From: Demequina sp. NBRC 110053 | GTDB lineage: Bacteria > Actinomycetota > Actinomycetes > Actinomycetales > Demequinaceae | Assembly (NCBI RefSeq): GCF_002090095.1 | Contig: NZ_BBRJ01000002.1 | Coordinates: 1,674,817-1,738,816 of the forward strand | Length of the DNA: 64,000 nt | Reading direction: 5' to 3' | Shown here: positions 39,551 to 50,134 of the stretch, one piece after another | Position numbering within the stretch: position 1 is the stretch's first letter | Layout of the letters: each line of letters starts with the position of its first letter | Translations under genes and position numbers: made by a program | The notes under the pieces: generated by a model | Databases searched by the model: none | The model's input: the letters and a program-made list of their open reading frames with translations, nothing else | Told to the model about the DNA's origin: nothing

Positions 39551-40567
39551 ATGAGCGGCTGGACCCTGACGTCGGTCGCGGCACGCACGGGCCGCGTGGT
39601 CGGGCTGCGCGGCCGGTGGGCGACGCCGTACTCGGCCGCCCACGCGGCCGGACGCGCCCAGCGCGGCGGGGCGAGCGGCGACACCGTGTTCGCTCGCGCG
39701 TACGCGCGGAGGCTGGCGGGCGCATCGGCCGCTGACACGAAGGCCCTCACGGCAGCCGTCGCGGAGGTGGGCGATGATGCCGCGGTCATCCAGCGGGCCG
39801 CGGCATCCGGCGCCCCGGTCGCCGCGGTCGCGTCCCTCGCCGCCGGCTGGAGCCGCCTGCCTGCGTCCGCTCGCAGCGTGATCCGTCACCCGGCCGGCGC
39901 CGGCATGGGCGCACTGAGGCTGGGCGGCGTGCGAGCGCGCCAGGTCGATCAGAGGACGTGCGGCGCCGCGTCGATGGCGATCATGCTGATGATGGGCGAC
40001 CCCCTGGTCGCGGCGTGGGTCATGACCGGCAGGACCTTCGGCGACCACCTGCCGCGCGAGGTCCTCGACGTGGTCCTCGCCGAGGTGGGGGTGCGCACCA
40101 TCGAGGAGCGCTGGCACGGCCTGCAGCACGTGCTCCACCGACGCACCACGCGCGGTGGCCTCGGCATCGCCCCGTGGCCGCGGGCGTTCGGCACGCCGCC
40201 GTGGCGCGTGGACGACGAGACCCGCTTCGCCGGCGTGAGGTTCCGCGGGGCGATCCTCGACGACACCGACTCGGACGCCGTGGCCGCCGCCATCGCCCAC
40301 GCCTCCGCCGCGCTGCGCGACGGGATCCCCGTCCCGCTGTACGTGGGCGGCGACTCGAGCGGAGGGCTGTCGAACGTGGTGCCGCGCCACGTGGTGCTGC
40401 TGGTCGGGCGCACCTCCCATGGCTTCGCGGTCTATGAGCCCGGCACGGGCCGCGTACTTCCGCTCGCCGAGGCCCGGCTGTACGGGCGCGGCCCACGTGA
40501 GCCCGCGTATGGCGCGTGGAGCAGGGCCTGCTGGATGATCCTGCCGCGACGCAGGCGCGAGTCCTGA
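39551..40567 (+). CDS. Uncharacterised protein with C39/papain-like catalytic pattern
   Basis: 338 residues; I do not recognise a named family with certainty. The first 120 residues are Ala/Arg-rich and helical. Q-R-T-C-G-A-A-S-M (C137), P-R-H-V-V-L-L-V (H280) and V-Y-E-P-G-T-G (E296) are arranged like the Cys-His-Asp triad of C39-type cysteine peptidases, with Glu in place of Asp. No export signal is seen, so it probably acts in the cytoplasm. ATG 39551 is chosen because TAGGTT lies six bases before it; the GTG at 39545 is the alternative. Its presence between deoA and add is unexplained. Confidence 0.6.
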   Translation: MSGWTLTSVAARTGRVVGLRGRWATPYSAAHAAGRAQRGGASGDTVFARAYARRLAGASAADTKALTAAVAEVGDDAAVIQRAAASGAPVAAVASLAAGWSRLPASARSVIRHPAGAGMGALRLGGVRARQVDQRTCGAASMAIMLMMGDPLVAAWVMTGRTFGDHLPREVLDVVLAEVGVRTIEERWHGLQHVLHRRTTRGGLGIAPWPRAFGTPPWRVDDETRFAGVRFRGAILDDTDSDAVAAAIAHASAALRDGIPVPLYVGGDSSGGLSNVVPRHVVLLVGRTSHGFAVYEPGTGRVLPLAEARLYGRGPREPAYGAWSRACWMILPRRRRES

Positions 40568-40784
40568 CTCGCGGCAACCGCATCGTCGCTGTCATCGCCC
40601 CTCCCGCGCGGCACCGCTCGACACACGGCCGTGACACGCCGTGCTCGTGGGGCTGATGCGCTGCACCTCTGGCCCCCGCCGTCCCACCAGCCCCACGCGT
40701 GTGGTGACCGGGACGGTCCGCGGCTCGGTGAGCGGTGCCGTCGCGACCGCGTCGTGCCCGTCTGCGGCGCCCCCGCGCCGCGGC

Positions 40785-40790
40785 TAGCCT
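40785..40790 (+). promoter_or_regulatory. -10 element, leaderless-type start of add
   Basis: TAGCCT, six bases before the add ATG at 40797; identical to the dapE element. Confidence 0.55.
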
Positions 40791-40796
40791 GGTCTC

Positions 40797-41864
40797 ATGA
40801 CCCTCACGCATGACGAGATCGTTGCCCTGCCCAAGGTCCTGCTGCACGACCACCTCGACGGCGGCCTGCGCCCCGCGACCCTGATCGAGCTGGCCGGAGA
40901 GATCGGCCACGAACTGCCCTCGACCGACCCCGAGGAACTCGCGCGCATCTTCGCCCAGAACGCGAACTCCGGAGACCTCGTGAAGTACCTCGAGGCCTTC
41001 GCGCACACCACCGCCGTGATGCAGACGGAGGACAACCTTCGCCGCATCGCGCGCGAAGCCGTCGTCGACCTCGCGGCCGATGGGGTGGTGTACGCCGAGC
41101 TCCGCTACGCCCCCGAGCAGCACGTCGCCGGCGGGCTCGACCTTCAGCAGGTGGTCGAGGCCGTGCAGGCCGGCATCGAGGAGGGCATCGCCGAGGCCGC
41201 CGAGGCCGGCCACGGCATCCGGGCCGCCGCGCTGCTCGACGCGATGCGCCACCTGGACCGCTCCGAGGAGATCGCGGCACTCGCGATCGTCAACCGCGGC
41301 ACGTGCTGCGTGGGCTTCGACATCGCCGGCCCCGAGAAGGGCTTCCCGGCCTCGAACCACGCGCCCGCCTTCGCCGCTCTGCGCGCCGCGCACCTGCCCG
41401 TCACCATCCACGCGGGCGAGGCAGATGGCGTCGACTCGGTGAGCGACGCGCTGTTCCACGGCGCCCGTCGCCTGGGCCACGGCGTGCGCATCCACGAGGA
41501 CATCGAGGGGCTCGACACCGATGAGCCCGTCCTCGGCTACGTCGCACGGCACGCCCTCGACCAGCAGATCCCGCTGGAGGTGTGCCCCACGTCCAACGTG
41601 CAGACCGGCGCCGCGACCTCCGTCGCCGACCACCCCATGCACGCGCTGCGCGACCTGGGCTTCGCCGTCACCGTGAACACCGACAACCGCCTCGTGTCAG
41701 GAGTGTCGATGTCCGGGGAGTTCGCGGCGCTGGTCGAGGCCGGCTGGACCACCGATGACCTGCTCGAGGCGACGCTCGCGGCCGCGTGGGGCGCGTTCCT
41801 GCCCTACGAGGAGCGCGGCGACCTCGCCGAGCTGATCCTCGAGGGCTACGGCATCGAGCTGTAG
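40797..41864 (+). CDS. add: Adenosine deaminase
   Basis: Deaminates adenosine and deoxyadenosine to (deoxy)inosine, feeding purine nucleoside phosphorylase. 355 residues. Zinc ligands and catalytic residues are visible: H-D-H-L-D-G (first histidines), T-I-H-A-G-E-A (His and catalytic Glu), G-H-G-V-R-I-H-E-D (catalytic His) and V-N-T-D-N-R-L-V (Asp pair; family form S-L-N-T-D-D-P). F-A-H-T-T-A-V-M-Q-T is the family helix. Starts at 40797 under its own leaderless-type promoter and ends at a strong hairpin. Confidence 0.95.
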   Translation: MTLTHDEIVALPKVLLHDHLDGGLRPATLIELAGEIGHELPSTDPEELARIFAQNANSGDLVKYLEAFAHTTAVMQTEDNLRRIAREAVVDLAADGVVYAELRYAPEQHVAGGLDLQQVVEAVQAGIEEGIAEAAEAGHGIRAAALLDAMRHLDRSEEIAALAIVNRGTCCVGFDIAGPEKGFPASNHAPAFAALRAAHLPVTIHAGEADGVDSVSDALFHGARRLGHGVRIHEDIEGLDTDEPVLGYVARHALDQQIPLEVCPTSNVQTGAATSVADHPMHALRDLGFAVTVNTDNRLVSGVSMSGEFAALVEAGWTTDDLLEATLAAAWGAFLPYEERGDLAELILEGYGIEL

Positions 41865-41872
41865 GGAGTGAT

Positions 41873-41911
41873 GACGGCAGGCGCCTCCGTGATCGGGAGG
41901 CGCCCGCCGTC
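41873..41911. terminator. Bidirectional terminator between add and the SMR gene
   Basis: GACGGC-A-GGCGCCTCC (41873-41888) pairs with GGAGGCGCC-C-GCCGTC (41896-41911): 15 pairs with one mismatch around a 7-base loop. It serves both convergent genes. Confidence 0.75.
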
Positions 41912-41971
41912 GCTTCGCGGCGAGGTGGAGGGGTGGACCCCGCCGCGCAGAGCGTCTCGTGAGGGTGCGCG

Positions 41972-42286
41972 TCAGTGGGCCAGCTTGAGGCCCACGACGC
42001 AGCCGACGATGCCGAGGATCAGGAAGACCTTCACCACGGAGAAGGCCTCAGCGCCCGTCGCCATCGCGTAGATGACTGTCAGCGCCGCGCCGATGCCGAC
42101 CCAGATCGCGTATGCGGTGCCCACCGGCAGCGTCTTCAGCGCGAACGCGAGCCCGCCCATCGACGCGGCGAGCGCCACGAAGAAGACCACGGACGGCCAC
42201 AGCCGCGAGAAGCCCTCGGTCCTGCTGAGCGCTGTCGCCCAGACGGCCTCGAGGATGCCGGACACGATGAGGATGGCCCACGCCAT
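41972..42286 (-). CDS. gdx: SMR-family guanidinium exporter (Gdx/SugE type)
   Basis: Small multidrug-resistance-family exporter of 104 residues with four membrane helices. It matches the SugE/Gdx subgroup, which exports guanidinium in exchange for protons, rather than the Emr/Qac subgroup: I-L-E-A-V-W-A with the essential Glu13 and W16, T-E-G-F-S-R-L-W-P-S, and the signature K-T-L-P-V-G-T-A-Y-A-I-W-V-G-I-G. The start at 42286 follows GGGAG; an in-frame ATG at 42316 lies inside the riboswitch aptamer and is rejected. A single SMR gene is compatible with a homodimeric dual-topology exporter. The riboswitch upstream supports guanidinium as substrate. Confidence 0.92.
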   Translation of the reverse strand: MAWAILIVSGILEAVWATALSRTEGFSRLWPSVVFFVALAASMGGLAFALKTLPVGTAYAIWVGIGAALTVIYAMATGAEAFSVVKVFLILGIVGCVVGLKLAH

Positions 42287-42301
42287 GATGACTCCCAGCG
42301 A

Positions 42302-42341
42302 GACGTCTTGTCGCATGCGCCGGGTACGTCACCTCGTCCGG
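42302..42341 (-). promoter_or_regulatory. Guanidine-III (ykkC-III) riboswitch
   Basis: Read on the minus strand the 40 bases match the guanidine-III aptamer element by element: CCGG, ACGAGGTG, ACGT, ACCCGG, a 6-base connector, then GACAAGACGTC. CCGG pairs with the second CCGG (P1), and GACGT pairs with ACGTC as the pseudoknot helix; the ACGAGGTG and GACAAGACG segments are the conserved core. The aptamer ends 15 bases before the exporter ATG and about five before its GGGAG ribosome site, so control of translation is likely: guanidine binding would favour expression. Confidence 0.85.
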
Positions 42342-42447
42342 GAGCCGGGGATGGGCTCTGACTCGAGGATCGCACGCGGCCGATGCGCAGGCAAGCGGTG
42401 GTGAGGAAGGTCACCACGATCCGGGGCGGCGTGGCCCCACGCGGCGG

Positions 42448-42477
42448 CGGGCGAGGCAGGGTCGGGCGAGGCAGGGT
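42448..42477 (+). repeat. Tandem 15-bp direct repeat upstream of deoC
   Basis: CGGGCGAGGCAGGGT occurs twice with no gap (42448-42462 and 42463-42477), in the gap between the riboswitch-controlled gene and deoC. Confidence 0.85.
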
Positions 42478-42480
42478 GGA

Positions 42481-42497
42481 GCGCGGCATCGCCGCGC
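42481..42497. promoter_or_regulatory. Palindrome at the deoC promoter
   Basis: GCGCGGC-ATC-GCCGCGC, a perfect 7-bp inverted repeat immediately upstream of TAGGCT (42504-42509), the likely deoC -10. Its position over the -35 to -15 region suits a repressor operator, though no regulator is identified. Confidence 0.4.
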
Positions 42498-42503
42498 GGG
42501 AGA

Positions 42504-42509
42504 TAGGCT
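42504..42509 (+). promoter_or_regulatory. Probable -10 of deoC
   Basis: TAGGCT; transcription would start near 42516, giving a leader of about 74 bases that ends in GAGGGGAG before the GTG at 42590. Confidence 0.4.
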
Positions 42510-42589
42510 GGAGATCTTGAGTGATGTCCACCCAGGCGGCCTCGCGGCCGCGTTCCCCCAGCACCGGGGCGTCGAGGGGAGTGCACGGA

Positions 42590-43582
42590 GTGTCCGACAA
42601 TCAGGTCCTGCTGGCGCCGGCCGAACGCGCCATCCAGATGATCGGCGGGGACCTCACCGAGAAGGCGCTCAGGCGTCATCTCGAGGGGCTGCCAGGCGTC
42701 GACGCGGTCGGGCTAGAGGCGCGCGCCGCCTCGCTCGCCACCCGTTCGATCAAGACCACGTCCAAGCAGTGGGCGCTGGATGCGATCATCCGGATGATCG
42801 ACCTCACGACGCTCGAGGGCGCCGACACTCCCGGCAAGGTGGAGTCGCTGTGCGCGAAGGCGCTCACGCCGGACCCGGCCGACCTCACCACGCCGCGCGT
42901 CGCCGCCGTGTGCGTCTACGGCGACATGGTGCCGCACGCGGTCGAAGCCCTGGGCGAGGACAGCGGCATCAACGTCGCCGCCGTGGCCACCGCGTTCCCG
43001 TCCGGCCGCTCATCGCGCACGATCAAGCTCGCAGACACCCGCGACGCCGTCGCTGCAGGCGCGAGCGAGATCGACATGGTCATCGACCGGGGCGCGTTCC
43101 TGGCCGGCCACTACGGCCTGGTGTTCGACGAGATCGTGGCGGTCAAGGAGGCGTGCATGCGCCCCGACGGCAGCTACGCGCACCTCAAGGTGATCCTCGA
43201 GACCGGCGAGCTCAACACCTACGACAACGTGCGCCGCGCGTCGTGGCTCGCGATCCTGGCCGGCGCCGACTTCATCAAGACCTCGACGGGCAAGGTCTCG
43301 CCTGCGGCGACGCTGCCGGTGACCCTGCTCATGCTCCAGGTGGTGCGCGACTGGCACACGCTGACCGGCGAGCGCATCGGGGTGAAGCCCGCCGGCGGCA
43401 TCCGTGCCTCCAAGGACGCGATCCGCTACCTCGTGACGGTGGCCGAGACGGTGGGCGAGGAGTGGCTCCAGCCCGACCTGTTCCGCTTTGGCGCGTCCAG
43501 CCTGCTCAACGACGTGCTCATGCAGCGTCAGAAGATGAACACCGGCCGCTACAGCGGCCCGGACTATGTGACGGTGGACTGA
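42590..43582 (+). CDS. deoC: Deoxyribose-phosphate aldolase
   Basis: Class I aldolase cleaving 2-deoxyribose-5-phosphate to glyceraldehyde-3-phosphate and acetaldehyde. 330 residues, of the longer DeoC type. Visible are I-D-L-T-T-L-E-G-A-D-T (substrate site), V-A-V-C-V-Y-G-D-M-V, E-I-D-M-V-I, the Schiff-base lysine in A-D-F-I-K-T-S-T-G-K, and G-V-K-P-A-G-G-I-R (second catalytic lysine). GTG 42590 is preferred because GAGGGGAG sits eight bases before it; GTG 42581 and 42521 are in-frame alternatives. Two aldehyde dehydrogenase genes follow at once, suited to removing the acetaldehyde. Confidence 0.93.
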   Translation: MSDNQVLLAPAERAIQMIGGDLTEKALRRHLEGLPGVDAVGLEARAASLATRSIKTTSKQWALDAIIRMIDLTTLEGADTPGKVESLCAKALTPDPADLTTPRVAAVCVYGDMVPHAVEALGEDSGINVAAVATAFPSGRSSRTIKLADTRDAVAAGASEIDMVIDRGAFLAGHYGLVFDEIVAVKEACMRPDGSYAHLKVILETGELNTYDNVRRASWLAILAGADFIKTSTGKVSPAATLPVTLLMLQVVRDWHTLTGERIGVKPAGGIRASKDAIRYLVTVAETVGEEWLQPDLFRFGASSLLNDVLMQRQKMNTGRYSGPDYVTVD

Positions 43583-43586
43583 ACCG

Positions 43587-45050
43587 ATGGCCGCTTCCCA
43601 GACCAGCTTCCTCGACTATGCGCCCGCGCCGGAGTCGACCTCGATCCTGGACCTCAAGGACAGCTACGGGCTGTTCATCGACGGCGAGTTCGTCGATGGC
43701 ACCGGTGACGCGTTCACGACCATCTCTCCGGCGACGGAGGAGACCATCGCCGAGGTGGTCGCGGCGAGCAGGAAGGACGTCGACCGCGCGGTCGCGGCCG
43801 CTCGCAAGGCCTTCGACGGGCCGTGGTCCAGGCTGAGCGGAGCCGACCGCGGGAAGTACCTGTTCAGGATCGCGCGCCTGGTCCAGGAGCGTGCCCGCGA
43901 GCTCGCGGTCGCCGAGAGCCTCGACAACGGCAAGCCCATCAAGGAGAGCAGGGACGTGGACGTCCCGCTGGTCGCCGCGTGGTTCTTCTACTACGCCGGC
44001 TGGGCGGACAAGCTCGACCATGCTGGGCTCGGACCGAACCCGCGGGCGCTCGGCGTCGCCGCACAGGTGATCCCGTGGAACTTCCCGCTGCTCATGCTCG
44101 CGTGGAAGATCGCCCCGGCGCTCGCGGCCGGCAACACGGTGGTGCTCAAGCCCGCCGAGACCACCCCCCTCACCGCGCTGATCTTCGCGGAGATCCTGCA
44201 GCAGGCCGACCTCCCGCCCGGCGTGGTCAACATCGTCACCGGCGCGGGCGAGACCGGCGAGCTGCTGGTCAACGCCGCCGTCGACAAGGTCGCCTTCACG
44301 GGCTCCACGGAGGTGGGCCGCGCGATCGCTCGCTCGACCGCGGGAACCGGCAAGAAACTCACGCTCGAGCTGGGCGGCAAGGCCGCCAACATCGTGTTCG
44401 ACGACGCTCCGCTCGACCAGGCCATCGAGGGCATCGTCGACGGCATCTTCTTCAACCAGGGCCACGTGTGCTGCGCCGGATCCCGGCTGCTGGTGCAGGA
44501 GAACGTCGAGGCGGAGGTCATCGAGCGGCTCAAGCACCGCATGTCGACCCTGCGCCTGGGTGATCCCCTCGACAAGAACACCGACGTGGGCGCCATCAAC
44601 TCGCGCGAGCAGCTCGACAGGATCCGCGAGCTGTCGGACATCGGGGAGGCCGAGGGCGCGGAGCGCTGGAGCGCCCCGTGCGAGATCCCCGCGAAGGGCT
44701 TCTGGTACGCGCCCACGATCTTCACGGGCGTCGACACGAGCCACCGCATCGCCCGCGACGAGATCTTCGGTCCAGTGCTCAGCGTGCTGACCTTCCGCAC
44801 GCCGGGGGAGGCCATCTCGAAGGCGAACAACACGCCGTACGGACTGTCCGCAGGGATCTGGAGCGACAAGGGCTCGAAGGTGCTCGCCGTCGCGGACAAG
44901 CTCCGCGCGGGCGTGATCTGGACCAACACGTTCAACAAGTTCGACCCGTCGTCCCCGTTCGGCGGCTACAAGGAGTCCGGCTACGGCCGCGAGGGCGGCA
45001 GGCACGGCCTCGCCGCCTACCTCGCGAGCGCGAAGGAGGGTGCGCGATGA
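43587..45050 (+). CDS. Aldehyde dehydrogenase (full length, catalytic)
   Basis: NAD(P)-dependent aldehyde dehydrogenase of 487 residues, probably oxidising the acetaldehyde made by DeoC. Motifs: W-N-F-P-L-L-M and K-P-A-E-T-T-P (cofactor), F-T-G-S-T-E-V-G, the general base Glu in L-E-L-G-G-K-A-A-N, catalytic C295 in Q-G-H-V-C-C-A-G-S-R, E-I-F-G-P-V-L-S-V and the C-terminal P-F-G-G-Y-K-E-S-G-Y-G-R-E-G. Starts four bases after deoC and overlaps the next gene by four. Substrate assignment is inferred from context. Confidence 0.92.
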   Translation: MAASQTSFLDYAPAPESTSILDLKDSYGLFIDGEFVDGTGDAFTTISPATEETIAEVVAASRKDVDRAVAAARKAFDGPWSRLSGADRGKYLFRIARLVQERARELAVAESLDNGKPIKESRDVDVPLVAAWFFYYAGWADKLDHAGLGPNPRALGVAAQVIPWNFPLLMLAWKIAPALAAGNTVVLKPAETTPLTALIFAEILQQADLPPGVVNIVTGAGETGELLVNAAVDKVAFTGSTEVGRAIARSTAGTGKKLTLELGGKAANIVFDDAPLDQAIEGIVDGIFFNQGHVCCAGSRLLVQENVEAEVIERLKHRMSTLRLGDPLDKNTDVGAINSREQLDRIRELSDIGEAEGAERWSAPCEIPAKGFWYAPTIFTGVDTSHRIARDEIFGPVLSVLTFRTPGEAISKANNTPYGLSAGIWSDKGSKVLAVADKLRAGVIWTNTFNKFDPSSPFGGYKESGYGREGGRHGLAAYLASAKEGAR

Positions 45051-45901
45051 CTCACCTCGCCGTCCCCAAGACGTACAAGCTCTACATCGGCGGGAAGTTC
45101 CCGCGCAGCGAGTCCGGTCGGGTCTACGAGGTCACGACTGCCAAGGGCGAGTTCCTCGCCAATGCCGCGAAGGCCTCGCGCAAGGACGCGCGCGACGCCG
45201 TGAGCGCCGCTCGCGCCGCGGTCTCCGGATGGTCGGGCGCGACCGGCTACAACCGCGGCCAGGTGCTGTACCGCGTCGCCGAGCTGCTCGAGGGTCGCCG
45301 CGCGCAGTTCGTCGACGAGCTGACCAAGGTCGACGGTCTCACCGCCGCGGCCGCTGACAAGCAGGTCGACGCCGCGATCGATGCGTGGGTCTGGTACGCG
45401 GGGTGGGCGGACAAGTACGCGCAGGTCGCCGGCAACGGCAACCCCGTCGCGGGGCCGTTCTTCAACATCTCGGTGCCCGAGCCCACGGGCGTGGTCGCCG
45501 TCGTCGCGCCCAAGGAGCAGGGGCTCTTCGGACTGGTGAGCGTGATCGCGCCGGTGCTCGTGAGCGGCAACACCGTCGTGGTGGTCGCGAGCGAGACCTC
45601 GCCGCTGAGCGCGATCAGCCTGTCCGAGGTGCTCGCCACCAGCGACGTGCCGGGCGGCGTGGTCAACGTGCTGACCGGATCGGCGGCCGAGCTCGCTCCG
45701 TGGCTCGCCGACCACTCCGACGTCAACGCCGTCGACCTCTCGGGCGCGGGCGATCTCGACTGGTCGGACCTCCAGGTGAAGGCCGCGCAGACGCTCAAGC
45801 GTGTGCGGGAGCCGGAGACCGGCGAGGTGGAGCGCAGCGTGGAACGCGTGACGTTCTTCACCGAGACCAAGACGGTCTGGCACACCAAGGCGCTCATCTG
45901 A
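45047..45901 (+). CDS. Half-length aldehyde dehydrogenase lacking the catalytic domain
   Basis: 284 residues that align with only the N-terminal cofactor-binding half of aldehyde dehydrogenases: Y-I-G-G-K-F-P-R-S-E-S-G, S-R-K-D-A-R-D-A-V-S-A-A-R, W-V-W-Y-A-G-W-A-D-K-Y and S-G-N-T-V-V-V-V-A-S-E-T-S-P-L. The E-L-G-G-K glutamate, the catalytic cysteine and the C-terminal domain are absent, and the protein ends with a short unrelated tail (F-F-T-E-T-K-T-V-W-H-T-K). The ATGA overlap with the full-length gene and the clean ending show a real gene, not a truncated pseudogene. A structural or regulatory partner of the catalytic paralogue is the best guess. Confidence 0.8.
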   Translation: MTHLAVPKTYKLYIGGKFPRSESGRVYEVTTAKGEFLANAAKASRKDARDAVSAARAAVSGWSGATGYNRGQVLYRVAELLEGRRAQFVDELTKVDGLTAAAADKQVDAAIDAWVWYAGWADKYAQVAGNGNPVAGPFFNISVPEPTGVVAVVAPKEQGLFGLVSVIAPVLVSGNTVVVVASETSPLSAISLSEVLATSDVPGGVVNVLTGSAAELAPWLADHSDVNAVDLSGAGDLDWSDLQVKAAQTLKRVREPETGEVERSVERVTFFTETKTVWHTKALI

Positions 45902-46000
45902 CCCCGAGCGCCACCCCGCTCCCGCCCGCCTCGCCACCCCACCTGCGCATCGGCCTGCCACAATCGAGGTGCCACGATCGACCTCGTTCGAAGGAGTCCC

Positions 46001-48361
<2,361 letters not shown>

Positions 48362-48433
48362 TTCTCCTCACAGAGCGCAGTACACCCCTCGAGACCGTCA
48401 CGCGCCTCCTCGTACGACGCCAAGGCGGGACAG

Positions 48434-50134
48434 TCAGGGGAGGAGGGCGCGGACGTCCTTCTCGAGGGCGGCCATGGCGGCCGATGCCGCCTCGCGGTCG
48501 GCGGCCACGTCACCCGACGCCGGCACGACGACCTCGAGATAGGCCTTCACCTTGGGCTCGGTGCCCGATGGCCGGATGATGACACGCGCGCCGTCAGCGG
48601 CCAGGTGCAGCCCATTGGTGGGAGGCAGGCCCCTGAAGCCGTCGTTCATGTCGTCCGTGGACGTGACGGGTGCTCCGCCGAGCGTGTCAGGGGGAGAGGC
48701 GAGCAGCTGCGTCATGAGCTCCGGGATCTGCGCCACGTCGGCGAAGCGTGCCGAGACCTGACGCGTGAGATAGACGCCGTACTCGCGGGCGAGGTCGTCG
48801 ATCGCGTCGGCGAGCGTTCGCCCCTGCGCCTTGAGCTCGGCCACGAGGTCGGCCACGACCACCGCCGCGCTCACCCCGTCCTTGTCGCGCACCAGGTCCG
48901 GAGCGACGCAGTAGCCGAGCGCCTCCTCGTACCCGTAGAGGAGCCCCGCCTCGCGACCGATCCACTTGAAACCCGTCAGCGTGCTCGCGTGCGCGAGGCC
49001 GTGGCGCGAGGCGATGGCCGCGAGCTGCTGCGAGGACACGATCGAGTTGGCCAGCACCGCGTCCGCAGGCGCGGTCCCGGCAACCCGTGCCGCGACGCGA
49101 TCGCCCAGCAGGGAGCCCACGACGTCGCCGTGCAGCATGGTCCACGAGCCGTCGATGACGGTCGCGACGGCGCAGCGGTCCGCATCAGGATCGTTGGCGA
49201 TCACGACGTCGGCTCCCACGGACTCGGCCAGCGCGAGCGACAGGTCGATCGCGCCGGCCTCCTCCGGATTGGGAAAGTCGACCGTGGGGAAGTCGGGGTC
49301 GGGCTCGGCCTGCTCGGGAACGGTGTGGAGGTCGGTGAAGCCGGCGGCCTCGAGCGCCCGCTCGACGGTCTCGCCTCCCACGCCGTGCAGGGGCGTGAGC
49401 ACGATGCGCACGCCCCTGCGCGCATCGGCGTCGCCCCCTCCGGCGACGGCGGACACGGCCTCGACGTACTGGGCGGCGACCTCGTCGCCGAGCGTCGTCC
49501 ACCCTGCCTCGGCGCGCGGCACGGATGCGACCGAGTCGACCGCGGCGATGCGCGAGGCGATCTGAGCGTCGTACGGCGGCACGATCTGTGCTCCCTGCCC
49601 ATGATCGGTCACGACCCGTCCGCCCAGGTAGACCTTGTAGCCGTTGTCGCGCGGAGGGTTGTGGGAGGCGGTCACCATGACGCCCGCGTCGGCGTCGAGC
49701 GAGCGCGTAGCGAACGCCAGGACGGGCGTGGGCAGGGTGCGGGGCAGCAGCAAGGCATCGTGGCCTGCAGCCGTCATCACGGCCGCGGTGTCGATCGCGA
49801 ACTGGCGCGACCCGTGGCGGGCGTCGTAGCCGATCGCGACGCGTGCGGGCCCGTCGATGCCCAGCTCGACCAGAGCGTCGGTCAGGTAGCGCGCGAGACC
49901 AGCCGCGGCTCGGATCACGACGGCGCGGTTCATCCGGTTCGGTCCGGCGCCGATCGCGCCGCGCAGGCCGGCGGTTCCGAACTCGAGGGAGCCGCGGAAG
50001 CGGTCTGCGAGCTCGGCGCCCGCGTCGCTCGATCCCGCCTGGTAGCCGGCGATCAGTCGCGCCAGCTCGTCGCGCGTCTCAGGATCCGGGTCGTCATCGA
50101 TCCAGGCCTGCGCCCGTTCGACCAGCGCGGTCAT
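48434..50134 (-). CDS. Phospho-sugar mutase (phosphoglucomutase/phosphomannomutase)
   Basis: Alpha-D-phosphohexomutase of 566 residues. N-terminal F-G-T-A-G-L-R-G-A-I-G-A-G-P-N-R-M-N, catalytic phosphoserine in T-A-S-H-N-P-P-R-D-N-G-Y-K, metal loop D-P-D-A-D-R-C, sugar loop G-Y-E-E-A-L-G-Y and phosphate loop R-P-S-G-T-E-P-K. The length and motifs resemble PmmB-type enzymes, which may act on glucose-, mannose- or pentose-phosphates. Its ATG overlaps the purine nucleoside phosphorylase stop (ATGA), the same pairing as deoD-pmmB in mycobacteria, suggesting a role in handling ribose-1-phosphate from nucleoside breakdown. Confidence 0.92.
   Translation of the reverse strand: MTALVERAQAWIDDDPDPETRDELARLIAGYQAGSSDAGAELADRFRGSLEFGTAGLRGAIGAGPNRMNRAVVIRAAAGLARYLTDALVELGIDGPARVAIGYDARHGSRQFAIDTAAVMTAAGHDALLLPRTLPTPVLAFATRSLDADAGVMVTASHNPPRDNGYKVYLGGRVVTDHGQGAQIVPPYDAQIASRIAAVDSVASVPRAEAGWTTLGDEVAAQYVEAVSAVAGGGDADARRGVRIVLTPLHGVGGETVERALEAAGFTDLHTVPEQAEPDPDFPTVDFPNPEEAGAIDLSLALAESVGADVVIANDPDADRCAVATVIDGSWTMLHGDVVGSLLGDRVAARVAGTAPADAVLANSIVSSQQLAAIASRHGLAHASTLTGFKWIGREAGLLYGYEEALGYCVAPDLVRDKDGVSAAVVVADLVAELKAQGRTLADAIDDLAREYGVYLTRQVSARFADVAQIPELMTQLLASPPDTLGGAPVTSTDDMNDGFRGLPPTNGLHLAADGARVIIRPSGTEPKVKAYLEVVVPASGDVAADREAASAAMAALEKDVRALLP

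Noticed and set aside
33462-40420. Long minus-strand frames over the nucleoside transporter and deoA genes
   Set aside because: GC-rich shadows; the plus-strand genes have complete motifs and coupled starts.
42287-42316. Earlier ATG (42316) for the SMR exporter
   Set aside because: It lies inside the conserved riboswitch aptamer and adds ten residues absent from SugE-type proteins.
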